Shown here: one piece after another, positions 17,838-26,531 of the stretch | Layout of the letters: the number at the start of each line of letters is the position of its first letter | How positions within the stretch are numbered: the first letter of the stretch is position 1 | Assembly (NCBI GenBank): GCA_902470765.1 | Contig: CABRHW010000005.1 | Coordinates: 1 to 64,000 of the forward strand | DNA: 64,000 nt | DNA from: an uncultured Collinsella sp. | Lineage (GTDB): Bacteria; Actinomycetota; Coriobacteriia; Coriobacteriales; Coriobacteriaceae | Reading direction: 5' to 3' | Translations under genes and position numbers: made by a program | The notes under the pieces: model-generated | Seen by the model: the letters and a program-made list of their open reading frames with translations, nothing else | Told to the model about the DNA's origin: nothing | Databases searched by the model: none

Positions 17838-17875
17838 TGGAAACGCCCGGTGAGATGATCCACCGGGCGTTTCCA
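17838..17875 (-). terminator. hairpin after the GntR gene
   Basis: GGAAACGCCCGGTG pairs with CACCGGGCGTTTCC, a perfect 14-bp stem with an 8-nt loop, 12 bp after the GntR stop. There is no U-tract, so termination strength is uncertain. Confidence 0.6.
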
Positions 17876-17886
17876 TTCGCAATGTC

Positions 17887-18630
17887 CTAAATGTCAAAAA
17901 TGTAACGAGATCCAACGATCCGCTGACGACCAATGATAAACGGCCTCCGCTGCTCATCGAAAAAGAAGGCATCCATGTAAAACAAGGGTTCGCCAACGGG
18001 AACCGCCAACAGCCGAGCGACCTCGGGCGACGCGCACGCGATCTCGAGCGTGCAGGGGTCGGTAAACGCGGGCGTACGGCCCGTCCGGTTGCGCACGAAC
18101 TCAAAAATGGATTGGTTAGATAGAGGTGCCGTTGATAGATAAGCGTTGTCCTCGTAAACATATATGTTGTTCTCGAGCATGACGGGGACTCCATCGGCAG
18201 TACGCACACGCTCAACGCAAATCAAATCAGTTCCAACGGGAACACCAAAGAACTGCGCTTCGGTGGAATCCGCCGGCAGTATCTTTCTCGAAATGACGCG
18301 CGCCCCCGGTTCCATTCCGTTAACGCGGCATGCGTCCGAAAAACTCTGAACGTCATCCTTCTGGCGAATCTTGCGCTTAAGCTTGGGGGCATTGACAAAC
18401 GTGCCTTTCCCCTGTCGCTTCGTTAGATAGCCCTGCTGGACGAGCTCCTCAATAGCGCGTCGCACGGTAACGCGGCCAACTTTATAGTTCTCAGCCAATT
18501 CGAATTCGTTGGGTATCCGCGCGCCCGCCTTGTAGGCACCGGAGTTGATTTCGTTTTTAATGATATCAATGACTTGTTGGTACAGCGGTATCGCTGCTTT
18601 ACCGTCAGTTAGCCCTTCAGTCGATGGCAT
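17887..18630 (-). CDS. GntR/HutC-family regulator with UTRA domain
   Basis: A 247-residue regulator. Residues 14-80 are a GntR winged helix (PLYQQVIDIIKNEINSGAYK, KVGRVTVRRAIEELVQQGYL, RQGKGTFV); residues 100-245 are a UTRA ligand-binding domain (VPVGTDLICVERVRTADGVP). It resembles FrlR-type regulators and sits directly upstream of the Amadori-type operon on the same strand, separated by a hairpin and a new promoter with a palindrome. It most likely represses that operon and is released by a phosphorylated glycated amine. Confidence 0.88.
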   Translation of the reverse strand: MPSTEGLTDGKAAIPLYQQVIDIIKNEINSGAYKAGARIPNEFELAENYKVGRVTVRRAIEELVQQGYLTKRQGKGTFVNAPKLKRKIRQKDDVQSFSDACRVNGMEPGARVISRKILPADSTEAQFFGVPVGTDLICVERVRTADGVPVMLENNIYVYEDNAYLSTAPLSNQSIFEFVRNRTGRTPAFTDPCTLEIACASPEVARLLAVPVGEPLFYMDAFFFDEQRRPFIIGRQRIVGSRYIFDI

Positions 18631-18660
18631 ATACCCTCTCCCAGCACAATTCAGTCTAAA

Positions 18661-18697
18661 GCGGGCTTAAGGGCATTCAACAAGCCCTTAAGCCCGC
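18661..18697 (-). terminator. 14-bp perfect hairpin
   Basis: GCGGGCTTAAGGGC and GCCCTTAAGCCCGC with a 9-nt loop, between the HAD phosphatase stop (18781) and the GntR start (18630). Leftward it is followed only by a short TTT; probably the terminator of the phosphatase gene. Confidence 0.6.
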
Positions 18698-18780
18698 ATT
18701 AGCATAAAGTATGCTTGCTGCCGCACCAAAATGTCGGGTATTTACTCATCTGACCCGAAAAACGCGCAACTACCGCGCTC

Positions 18781-19440
18781 CTAAGAAAGCGTGAGCAGCT
18801 CCGGCAGCTGGTCGATAATCTTGTCCGCGGCATCCTGGCTAAAGCCAAAGCGCTCTTCGCGCTTGGCAATGACCGTCAGGCCGGCTCGCTTGCCGGCAGT
18901 GATGCCAGGCACCGAATCCTCAACGCAGCAGCAGCGATTCGCGGGCAGCCCCAGCAGGTCCAGCGCATGCAGGTAGATGTCGGGTTCGGGCTTGCTCTCC
19001 TTAAACTGCTCGCCGCTCACCACATACTCAAAGGCATCCGACAGCCCGCACGCGTTGAGCACTTCCTCGATGCTATCCATGGGAGACGAGCTGGCAAGCG
19101 CCACGCGAACGCCGCGGCGCGGCAGCTCTCGAATCGTATCCACGGCGCCTGGGTTAATCAAAGCCTGATAGTCGCGCGGACGCTCACGCGCCCACTCATC
19201 CCAACGGGCCAACGCTTCCTCGCCAGTGAAATGCCCCTTACCGGCGCGCTCAAACCAATCGACCAGCATATGCAGGAAGAACTGATGCGAGGTACCGACC
19301 TGCCCATTCAACTCCTCTTGAGTCAGGTTAAGCCCAAGCTCCTTGGCAAACGCGGCAGTCTCGCCCAGGTAGTAATACTCGGTATCGACAATGACGCCGT
19401 CCATGTCAAAGATAACGGCGTCGAACGGAAATGCGGACAC
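18781..19440 (-). CDS. HAD phosphatase, beta-phosphoglucomutase-like
   Basis: A 219-residue HAD subfamily IA protein: FDMDGVIVDTE (nucleophile and general acid Asp), LASSSPMDSI, KESKPEPDIY with motif III Lys, and CCVEDSVPGITAGKRAG. The cap domain is helical. The GTG at 19440 follows GGGAGG with a 5-nt spacing; the longer ATG-started frame lacks a ribosome site and crosses the upstream terminator. The substrate (sugar phosphate or phosphoglucomutase activity) cannot be set from sequence. Confidence 0.82.
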   Translation of the reverse strand: MSAFPFDAVIFDMDGVIVDTEYYYLGETAAFAKELGLNLTQEELNGQVGTSHQFFLHMLVDWFERAGKGHFTGEEALARWDEWARERPRDYQALINPGAVDTIRELPRRGVRVALASSSPMDSIEEVLNACGLSDAFEYVVSGEQFKESKPEPDIYLHALDLLGLPANRCCCVEDSVPGITAGKRAGLTVIAKREERFGFSQDAADKIIDQLPELLTLS

Positions 19441-19455
19441 GGCACCCTCCCTAAC

Positions 19456-19481
19456 AAAAGGGCGCCTGTAAGCAGGCGCCC
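19456..19481 (-). terminator. intrinsic terminator
   Basis: GGGCGCCTG-CTTA-CAGGCGCCC followed by TTTT in the leftward direction. It closes the Cof-type HAD gene 22 bp after its stop. Confidence 0.85.
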
Positions 19482-19503
19482 GAACCATGCATTATCGGCG
19501 ATT

Positions 19504-20346
19504 CTAGCCCAGCAGCTTATCCAACGCCACCGCAATACCGTCTTCGTTGTTATCGGCGGTCACCATCTGGGCCACAGCCTTAACCTCATCGACGGCGTTG
19601 CCCATGGCAACACCGGTGCCGGCCCACTCAATCATGGACTTGTCGTTCTGGCCGTCGCCAAACGAGACGACCTCGCTGGCATCGATGCCGAGCTTGGGCA
19701 GAGCACCCTCAAGCGCACGGGCTTTGTCGATACCGGGCGCCGTGTACTCAAAGTACCAGTCGGCCGTAAACATGCCCGAAAGTGTCTGGGTAAAGGGCGC
19801 ATACATCTCCTCGTGATGCGCTTGCAGATAGGCCGGGTCGCCTGCCGTCAGCAGCTTGTCTACGGGATAAGCGTCCACGACCTCATGCAGACTCTCCACC
19901 TCGCGAATCTTAAGATCGCACGCGTCGCGCTCATACTTGACGATATTCTTCTGCGAGCCGTCAGGCAGCGTGATCATGCAATGGTACGAATCCTCGACAT
20001 GCAGGTCCCGACCGAGCGAGATCATGGGGATCACGTCAAAATTACGCAGGTGATCAATCAGACGGTGCAGCTCGTCAGCCGGCATGGCCTGGTCAAAAAG
20101 GACCTCATCGGTCTGAGCGTCGACCACATGCGCGCCATTAAAGGCAACTAGCAGACCGTCATGGTTTTGAAGATCGAGCTCCTGCGCCAGAGCATGTAGT
20201 CCCCATGCGGGACGGCCCGAAGCCAAAATGAGCTTAATGCCCGACTCCTGCGCCGCAAGCAGCTTCTCGCGCGTACGAGGGCTAATCACCTTCTGGTCGT
20301 TGGTGAGCGTGCCGTCGATATCCATTGCGATGGCTTTGATTGCCAT
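19504..20346 (-). CDS. Cof-type HAD sugar-phosphate phosphatase
   Basis: A 280-residue HAD subfamily IIB protein: MDIDGTLTNDQ (catalytic Asp pair), LASGRPAWG, LEGALPKLGIDASEVVSFGDGQND and GVAMGNAVDEVKAVA. This is the YidA/Cof pattern, acting on sugar phosphates or flavin-type phosphates. AGGGAGG lies 5 nt before the ATG. A terminator separates it from the next phosphatase gene, so they are separate units. Confidence 0.85.
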   Translation of the reverse strand: MAIKAIAMDIDGTLTNDQKVISPRTREKLLAAQESGIKLILASGRPAWGLHALAQELDLQNHDGLLVAFNGAHVVDAQTDEVLFDQAMPADELHRLIDHLRNFDVIPMISLGRDLHVEDSYHCMITLPDGSQKNIVKYERDACDLKIREVESLHEVVDAYPVDKLLTAGDPAYLQAHHEEMYAPFTQTLSGMFTADWYFEYTAPGIDKARALEGALPKLGIDASEVVSFGDGQNDKSMIEWAGTGVAMGNAVDEVKAVAQMVTADNNEDGIAVALDKLLG

Positions 20347-20952
20347 ATATGCCTCCCTGTCATTGAACAACCTTGTCTGAGCCATCATACAGAACACCCA
20401 TCGCGACTCCGTTTACAACGGGCAAAAAGTCATATTGTCTCGAACATGAACAGCGTGTAACCGTGGGGCGCAATCGCTCCGCCCCCTACGCCGAGCCACC
20501 ACATACCAAGCTGACGACGCTAAACGTGGCCGCCCCACCGACCTCATTTCATCCCGTAGAAAATAATTTCAAAATTAGTTCTTGCCAAATCAGCAAAACG
20601 AACGTACCTTAAAGAGGACCGCTCCGGTGGTCATCGTTTGATTGAGCATATTCAGTTTCAGTTTTCAGCGTGTAAGAGAAGGAAGATCGGCAAAGTACAA
20701 CCCCAAACGCAATGACAACTTAATGAGGTAACTGCCACATGTGAGGCACCCAGGGCATTGCTGTCTCGATTTTGAGCACGATGCCTTCCGCCTTGCATGG
20801 GCCGTTCCATCCCGCCCCTGCAGCAACTGCCTCACGGGCTCATTGAAAACCGCATAGCACCCCAACGTCAGCACATCACCCACGGCAAGCACATCACTCA
20901 CGACAACCAACACATCAACAAACAGCACGAACATCAACCGATTGGAGAAGCT
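20347..20952. other. 606-bp intergenic region with an 18-nt tandem repeat
   Basis: No convincing gene. The only structure seen is two tandem 18-nt units at 20870-20905 (AGCACATCACCCACGGCA and AGCACATCACTCACGACA, 16 of 18 identical) followed by a decayed third copy, just before the ClpP/VirD4 module. It could hold that module's promoter. Confidence 0.4.
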
Positions 20953-21843
20953 ATGACAAACCACCACGCTGAAGACGGCGATAAGAAAAGCATTCTGGAT
21001 GCCCGCATTGAGCGAGCATATGCAAACGAATATGACGCCGCCTTTGCCGCCGCGACCATAATGAACTACGCGTCGCTACCGCTCGCGACGATCTTGGCCG
21101 ACCACCCTCAACTGCTGAAGCGCTGCACAAAGATCATGGGCGACCCCGACATTCGCAAGCTGACAGACCCCTATGCCCCAAAACGCGACAACGATTCGTA
21201 CGTTCTTACCGTAGGCTGCCTAGCCCATATGCTTACGGCGCTCGACACGAAACTCAAGCTCGAATGGGAACCCGACGAGCGTCATGAACTCGAAAGTAAG
21301 CGGAACACCCTGCGCACCGCACTGTTCCTTCCGTTGGACGGCCTCAAGCGCTGCAACGTCGAGCTCAATACACAGGCGCGGCAAAAGCCCGGGACCACGG
21401 GGCAGAAAACTCCAAGACCCCATGCGGCCATCGTCGACCGCAACCGATATAACCGCATGATCGCGCACTTTTCCGCCGAGGGAGCAGCCATAAGGACGCT
21501 GATCGACCTGCTGTGCCTCCTGAGCATCAACGAGCTATTTGAGGGCTATCTCGCCCTTGTTCCCGCGACGGCACCCAAGTCGGTAGCAAAGATCATCGAG
21601 ACCTGCAGACGCCAGTTTGAGCGCCATCGCAATGGCAGCGAGATGAACGCCAGCATCGCGCAGTACTACGCGGCTCATTACAAAAATGACGGATGTGCCC
21701 CTGTCGAGCATCAGCTGCGGCTCGCCTACACCACGCCCGTCGCAACGCTCCATCGCTTTGGAGCCCTTGGCGCTTGCGAGCTGCACGAACAGGCAGCCTG
21801 CCCCACAACCGAGCTCGATCTCAGGCTCGGACGAACCCTGTAG
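20953..21843 (+). CDS. unknown protein, first gene of ClpP/VirD4-like module
   Basis: A 296-residue, probably cytoplasmic protein with no signal peptide or membrane segment. It is helix-rich, with a His-rich start (MTNHHAEDGDKK), a central basic part (RQKPGTTGQKTPRPHAAIVDRNRYNR) and Cys/His residues near the C-terminus. I do not recognise a family. GGAGA precedes the ATG. It is followed 63 bp later by the ClpP-like gene, and the three genes probably form one operon. A scaffold, substrate or DNA-binding role is conceivable; the sequence does not say. Confidence 0.65.
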   Translation: MTNHHAEDGDKKSILDARIERAYANEYDAAFAAATIMNYASLPLATILADHPQLLKRCTKIMGDPDIRKLTDPYAPKRDNDSYVLTVGCLAHMLTALDTKLKLEWEPDERHELESKRNTLRTALFLPLDGLKRCNVELNTQARQKPGTTGQKTPRPHAAIVDRNRYNRMIAHFSAEGAAIRTLIDLLCLLSINELFEGYLALVPATAPKSVAKIIETCRRQFERHRNGSEMNASIAQYYAAHYKNDGCAPVEHQLRLAYTTPVATLHRFGALGACELHEQAACPTTELDLRLGRTL

Positions 21844-21906
21844 CCCGCCAGCCCCTCCGCGGGCAACAATCCTATTCCACAACACAACCAACAGAAAGGA
21901 GTCCTC

Positions 21907-22524
21907 ATGGACACCAATCATTCCCCCATCATCAGCCCCCTCACCATGCGTGAATCCGCCCGAGGTATCACGCTCACCAGCATTTATGATGAGATGCTCG
22001 CCCGTCGCGAGCTCTCCGTCATGGGAAACATCGAAACCCCGATGGCCCACGACCTATGCCAGCAAATCCGCCTGCTCGATGCCACCGACCCCAGCCGCCC
22101 CATCACCATATTTGTCGCCAGCGCCGGCGGAAGCGTGCGATCGGGTCTTGCGATCTATGACGCCATGCGCCTCGCATCGTGCCCCATCCGCACCGTCTGC
22201 CTGGAATTCGCCGCGTCCATGGGCGCCGTGATCTTTATGGGCGGCGACGATCGCCGTATGGCGCCCCATGCAGAGCTCATGATTCACGACCCGCTGATCC
22301 CCCAGGGGGCAGGCGGCTCGGCACTTGCGCTGCAGGAAACCAGCCGGCGTCTCATGCAGACCCGCAAGACCCTCACGCAAATCCTCTCGGACCGCAGCGG
22401 CCTCACGCCCAAGCGCATCCAGTCCCTCACTGCAAAAGACACCTACCTTTCGGCCGAGCGCGCCGTCGAGCTCGGCTTTGCCCACGAAATCCTCTCGACC
22501 ACCAAGGAGGTCGCCCATGTCTAA
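21907..22524 (+). CDS. ClpP-like serine protease
   Basis: A 205-residue ClpP-fold protein. The triad is readable: Ser104 in FAASMGAV, His127 in MIHDP and Asp178 in TAKDTYLSAERAVELG, with spacings close to those of housekeeping ClpP. VASAGGSVRSGLAIYDAM gives the oxyanion loop. It is not beside clpX; instead it overlaps by 8 bp a VirD4/TraG-like ATPase gene whose ribosome site (AAGGAGG) lies inside the clpP end, so the two are translationally coupled. ClpP-like proteases occur in some phages and conjugative elements. AAAGGAG precedes the ATG. Confidence 0.85.
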   Translation: MDTNHSPIISPLTMRESARGITLTSIYDEMLARRELSVMGNIETPMAHDLCQQIRLLDATDPSRPITIFVASAGGSVRSGLAIYDAMRLASCPIRTVCLEFAASMGAVIFMGGDDRRMAPHAELMIHDPLIPQGAGGSALALQETSRRLMQTRKTLTQILSDRSGLTPKRIQSLTAKDTYLSAERAVELGFAHEILSTTKEVAHV

Positions 22525-23821
22525 CCTCGCCAGCCGCCTCGCCGCATCTAAGTCCGCATCGTCCACCATCCTCGCCAAGGATCGAACGCTTTCCTGCGAC
22601 ACCCGCCAAACGGGACTCAACAACAACGCACTTGTGATCGGCCCCTCGGGAGCCGGCAAGACCCGAAACGTCCTCAAGCCCAACCTGCTGCAAATGAACG
22701 CAAGCTACATCGTGCTCGACACCAAAGGCACGCTCTGTCGCGAAGTGGGACCCGTGCTGGCAGCCCACGGTTACCGCGTGCAATGTCTCAACTTCGCCGA
22801 CCTCAACACCGTCCCGGCCCTTGCGCCCGGCATCGAGCGCTGCGGCTACAACCCCCTGAGGCACATTCGCCGCAAGGCGGACGGCAGGCCCAACCAGCAG
22901 GACATCCTCTCGGTGGCAAAGGCCATCTGCCCCATCGAGGACAACAACCAGCCTTTTTGGGATCATGCGGCGGCAAACCTGCTGTCGTGTCTTATCGCCT
23001 ACGTCACCGAACAGCTACCCGCCGACGAGCAGACGATCAGCTCGGTCATCAAGCTGATCGAGCACCTGCAGGACGGTGCCACGGGTCGATTGTTTGACGA
23101 CCTGATCACGACCGACCCCCAAAGCTACGCCCTCTCGTTATGGCGGCGCTACGCCATTACGCAAAATGCCGAGCGCATGCACGCGAGCATCGTCGGCATC
23201 CTTGCCGAAAAGGTCATGTGTCTGGGATTTGACGGTGCGGCACAGCTCTATCGTGAGTGCCATCAGGTGGACTTCGCTTCCATGGGACACACCCCCTGCG
23301 CCCTGTTTGTAACCGTGAGCGATATTGACCGCAATCTCGATCCGCTGACCGGCCTCTTTATTTCGCAGGCGTTTATGGGCCTCGTTCGTGAGGCCGATAG
23401 GCAGCCCGACGGCAGCCTGCCCGTGCCCGTGCGCTTTATGCTCGATGACTTCGCAAATCTGCAGATCCCCCAGATCGACAACGTGCTCTCGATTATCCGA
23501 AGCCGCAACATCTGGGCAACGCTGCTGCTGCAGTCGACCAACCAGCTCGATGCGCTCTATGGCGAGGCACGCGCACGCTCCATCATGGGCAACTGCGACA
23601 CGCATCTGGTGCTGGCGTTCCAGGATCCCGAGAGTGCCCGGGTGTTTTCCGACCGCGCCGACGCGCTGCCCAGCACGCTCATGGCGACGCCGATCGATCG
23701 CTCGTGGCTCTTTGTACGCGGTCGCACTCCCGAACAGGTCGAGCGCTTTAGGCTCGAAGACCATCCGCTCTACGGGGAGCTGCCCGAGGCGCAGCGAGGC
23801 CATGCGGAGGCCGAGATCTAG
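22517..23821 (+). CDS. VirD4/TraG-like ATPase lacking a membrane anchor
   Basis: A 434-residue protein of the type IV coupling protein family: Walker A GPSGAGKT at residues 42-49, YIVLDTKGTLCREVG after it, Walker B MLDDFANLQIP near residues 308-318, and the downstream IIRSRNIWATLLLQSTNQL and AFQDPESARVFSDRADALP. Family members are usually near 600 residues with N-terminal membrane segments; these are absent here. No relaxase, VirB4 or other transfer gene is near. It could be a remnant of an integrative element or an ATPase partner of the ClpP-like protease. The start overlaps the clpP gene by 8 bp. Confidence 0.85.
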   Translation: MSNLASRLAASKSASSTILAKDRTLSCDTRQTGLNNNALVIGPSGAGKTRNVLKPNLLQMNASYIVLDTKGTLCREVGPVLAAHGYRVQCLNFADLNTVPALAPGIERCGYNPLRHIRRKADGRPNQQDILSVAKAICPIEDNNQPFWDHAAANLLSCLIAYVTEQLPADEQTISSVIKLIEHLQDGATGRLFDDLITTDPQSYALSLWRRYAITQNAERMHASIVGILAEKVMCLGFDGAAQLYRECHQVDFASMGHTPCALFVTVSDIDRNLDPLTGLFISQAFMGLVREADRQPDGSLPVPVRFMLDDFANLQIPQIDNVLSIIRSRNIWATLLLQSTNQLDALYGEARARSIMGNCDTHLVLAFQDPESARVFSDRADALPSTLMATPIDRSWLFVRGRTPEQVERFRLEDHPLYGELPEAQRGHAEAEI

Positions 23822-23898
23822 GCGCAGGGTTCTCGCAGCGCGCGGCGCCCCGGCGATGTTCCACAAAGGCCGTGCGCCCCGGGACCACGGCAAAGCAA

Positions 23899-23930
23899 AG
23901 GGGCCCGCATCCGATAGGATACGGGCCCCT
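23899..23930. terminator. bidirectional terminator between convergent genes
   Basis: GGGGCCCG(C)ATCC and GGAT(A)CGGGCCCC pair with a 5-nt loop. Leftward it is followed by TTTGCTTT. It serves pgi and possibly the VirD4-like gene. Confidence 0.8.
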
Positions 23931-23962
23931 GACTATAAGACGCGATGCGTTAACAGCAGCGA

Positions 23963-25657
23963 CTACTTGCGATGCGCGCGATAGAACTCGATAAGCGCCT
24001 GAGTCGAAGCGTCCTGCTCGGCCTTGGCGGCATCGTCGTGGAAGGCCGGGGTGATCTGCTTGGCAAGCTGCTTGCCCAGCTCGACGCCCCACTGGTCGTA
24101 GGAGTCGATGCCCCAGACCGTGCCCTCGACAAACGTGATGTGCTCGTACAGGGCGATGAGCTCGCCGAGCGCGAACGGGGTCAACGTGTCGCCGAAGATC
24201 GAGGTCGTCGGACGGTTGCCCTCAAAGCAGCGGGCCGGGACGATCTGCTCGGGCGTGCCCTCGGCGCGCACCTCATCGGCCGTCTTACCAAAGGCGAGCG
24301 CCTTGGTCTGGGCCAGGAAGTTGCCCAGGAACAGCTCGTGGACATCCTGGCCGCTGTCGGTTGCGGGATTGGCAGTGTTGGCGAAAGCGATAAAGTCGGC
24401 CGGGACCACCACGGTGCCCTGGTGCAGCAACTGGTAGAAGGCATGCTGGCCGTTGGTGCCGGGCTCGCCCCAGAAGATCTCACCGGTGTCGGAGGTCACG
24501 GCGCTGCCGTCCCAGCGGACGCGCTTGCCGTTGGACTCCATGGTGAGCTGCTGCAGGTAGGCCGGGAAACGGTGCAGGTACTGGCAGTACGGCAGCACGG
24601 CGTGGCTCTTGGAACCGAAGAAGTTGACGTACCAGACGTTGAGCAGGCCCATCAGCGCGACGGCGTTGTTCTCGAGCGGGGTATTGCAGAAGTACTCGTC
24701 GATGGCGTGGAAGCCCTCGAGGAACTGCTGGAAGCGCTCGGGGCCGAGCACGACGATCAGCGACAGGCCCACGGCGGAGTCGACGGAATAGCGGCCGCCG
24801 ACCCAGTTCCAGAAACCGAAGGCGTTGGCGGGGTCGATACCGAAGGCCTCGACCTTCTCGAGTGCGGTGGAGACGGCGACGAAGTGCTTTGCCACGGCCT
24901 CGGCGTTCTGCTCATCGGAGCCGTCGATGGCGCCCTGGGCCTTGAGCTGCTCGAGCATCCAGGTCTTGACCTCGCGGGCGTTGGTGAGGGTCTCGAGCGT
25001 GGTGAAGGTCTTGGAGACGATGATCACGAGCGTGGTCTCGGGATCCAGGCCCTTAAGCTTCTCGGCCTGGTCGTTGGGGTCGATGTTGGAGATGTAGCGG
25101 CAGTCGATACCGGCGTCGGCATAGGGACGCAGAGCCTCGTAGGCCATGACCGGGCCCAGATCGGAGCCGCCGATGCCGATAGACACCAGGTGCTCGATCT
25201 TCTTGCCGGTAACGCCCTTCCACTCACCGGAGCGCACGCGCTCGGCGAAGGCATACATGCGATCGAGGACCTCGTGCACGTCGGCGACGACATCCTGGCC
25301 GTCGACGATAAGCTGGCCCTTCTCGCTTGCCGGACGGCGCAGCGCGGTGTGCAGGACGGCGCGGTCCTCGGTGGTGTTGATGTGCTCGCCGGAGAACATG
25401 GCGTCGCGGCGCTCCTCGAGCTTCACCTCGCGGGCAAGATCGCACAGCAGCTTGACGGTCTCATCAGTCACCAGGTTCTTGGACAGGTCGAAGTGCAGGT
25501 CACCGGCGTCAAAGCTCAGCTTGTTCACGCGGTCGGCGTCAGTGGCGAACCAGGCCTTGAGGTCGATGCCCTCGGCCTCGAGTTTCTCCTGATGGGCCTC
25601 GAGCGCCTTCCAAGCGGCAGTCGACGTAGCATCGATAGGTGCGGCAACAGTTGCCAT
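23963..25657 (-). CDS. pgi: glucose-6-phosphate isomerase
   Basis: A 564-residue Pgi: LVSIGIGGSDLGPVMAYEAL, VIIVSKTFTTLET, NAFGFWNWVGGRYSVDSAVGLS with the catalytic Glu region following in the GLLNVWYVNFFG and SNGKRVRW parts, and the C-terminal SYDQWGVELGKQLA. It interconverts glucose 6-phosphate and fructose 6-phosphate. GGAGG lies upstream of the ATG. The glucose 6-phosphate released by the putative Amadori operon would enter here, although the genes are unlinked in transcription. Confidence 0.97.
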   Translation of the reverse strand: MATVAAPIDATSTAAWKALEAHQEKLEAEGIDLKAWFATDADRVNKLSFDAGDLHFDLSKNLVTDETVKLLCDLAREVKLEERRDAMFSGEHINTTEDRAVLHTALRRPASEKGQLIVDGQDVVADVHEVLDRMYAFAERVRSGEWKGVTGKKIEHLVSIGIGGSDLGPVMAYEALRPYADAGIDCRYISNIDPNDQAEKLKGLDPETTLVIIVSKTFTTLETLTNAREVKTWMLEQLKAQGAIDGSDEQNAEAVAKHFVAVSTALEKVEAFGIDPANAFGFWNWVGGRYSVDSAVGLSLIVVLGPERFQQFLEGFHAIDEYFCNTPLENNAVALMGLLNVWYVNFFGSKSHAVLPYCQYLHRFPAYLQQLTMESNGKRVRWDGSAVTSDTGEIFWGEPGTNGQHAFYQLLHQGTVVVPADFIAFANTANPATDSGQDVHELFLGNFLAQTKALAFGKTADEVRAEGTPEQIVPARCFEGNRPTTSIFGDTLTPFALGELIALYEHITFVEGTVWGIDSYDQWGVELGKQLAKQITPAFHDDAAKAEQDASTQALIEFYRAHRK

Positions 25658-25784
25658 AGAGTCCTCCTCAGCATACGGGCGCACGCCTCCATGCACCCGG
25701 ACATTCAGATGGCACTATTCTAGCGCAGGTCAAGACTACAATCAGCGAGCGTTGCCAATCGGCCCCCAAACGGCAACCGACCAA

Positions 25785-25846
25785 AAAGGGACAGGCTTAT
25801 TTTGGCAGGTCAAACGCTTTACCAACCAAAAATAATCCGTCCCTTT
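25785..25846. repeat. imperfect hairpin containing AAAAAGGGACAGG
   Basis: AAAGGGACAGGCTTATTTTGG pairs imperfectly (16 of 21) with the inverted 25826-25846 segment. CCAAAAAGGGACAGG recurs at 26515-26529. It lies after the truncated Fe-ADH-like gene and may be its terminator or a dispersed repeat. Confidence 0.45.
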
Positions 25847-25856
25847 ATGGCACATA

Positions 25857-26432
25857 TTAGGCCGCGGCGCAGACGCTACCGAGCAACTCACGCAGAGGAG
25901 ACCCGATGCCCTTCAGAAGTTCGGGCGCGATAATGGCAAAAACGGGAGCCTCGCCGGCGCCCACGACAGCAGGCACCTTGCCCTCCGAGACAATGCATCC
26001 ATAAGGCACAAAGCCGTCTTCGCCGGCATCGAGCGCCGCCATGCGACGCGCGAGCTCGCGCGCAAAGCCTGCAGTATCGGCATCGCCAATCGCCAGGACA
26101 AAGTCCACGCCCTCGTCGGTCGCCAGGGCCACGGCTTCGTCGATCAGCTCGTCTCCCCCGTCGCCCTCAACCGAGCCGCAGCGAAAAAGCACGCGCTCGA
26201 GCAGAGCTCGATCAAGCGAGCCGAGCGCCGCCGAGACAAGCTCGTCGCGCGCATGCTTGTCGCCTCCCAGCACGACCAGTGCCTTGGTGCCGCCATAGTG
26301 GGCAACCAATCGCCCGCACCAGCGAGCCACATCCCCATCCGCAACCAAGCGCGTCGGCATACCAAACCCATAATTGACCATCTTTCCCACAACCCTTCCG
26401 TGCGTATAGGCGGTATCGATCGTTAGGCTCAT
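25857..26432 (-). CDS. truncated iron-type alcohol dehydrogenase-like protein
   Basis: A 191-residue protein resembling only the N-terminal Rossmann domain of Fe-dependent alcohol dehydrogenases: NYGFGMPTRLVADGDVARW, GGTKALVVLGGDKHARDE, and GVDFVLAIGDADTAGFAREL where the family has the GGGS(x)ID nucleotide motif. The GGGS is changed to GDAD, and the C-terminal metal-binding domain (His and Asp ligands) is missing: about half the usual 385 residues. The frame is open from start to stop, so it is not freshly broken. Catalysis as a dehydrogenase is unlikely; it may bind a nucleotide or be a decaying gene. Confidence 0.6.
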   Translation of the reverse strand: MSLTIDTAYTHGRVVGKMVNYGFGMPTRLVADGDVARWCGRLVAHYGGTKALVVLGGDKHARDELVSAALGSLDRALLERVLFRCGSVEGDGGDELIDEAVALATDEGVDFVLAIGDADTAGFARELARRMAALDAGEDGFVPYGCIVSEGKVPAVVGAGEAPVFAIIAPELLKGIGSPLRELLGSVCAAA

Positions 26433-26531
26433 GCTACGAAGCGAGCTTTTCCGAGCTGTTTCGCGCTCTTTAGGGCTGCGTTAAAAACCCGATGCAGCCG
26501 CACGACCATACCCGCCAAAAAGGGACAGGTT

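Noticed and set aside
20870..20920. Short tandem repeats that might be a CRISPR array
   Set aside because: Only two adjacent 18-nt units without spacers, and no cas genes in the window.
21907..23821. A complete integrative conjugative element
   Set aside because: Only a coupling-protein-like ATPase and a ClpP-like protease are present; relaxase, VirB4, integrase and attachment repeats were looked for and not found.
23972..25723. A 583-codon frame antisense to pgi
   Set aside because: Same reason: pgi is certain on the other strand, and the translated sequence is repetitive Gly/Val/Leu without any domain.
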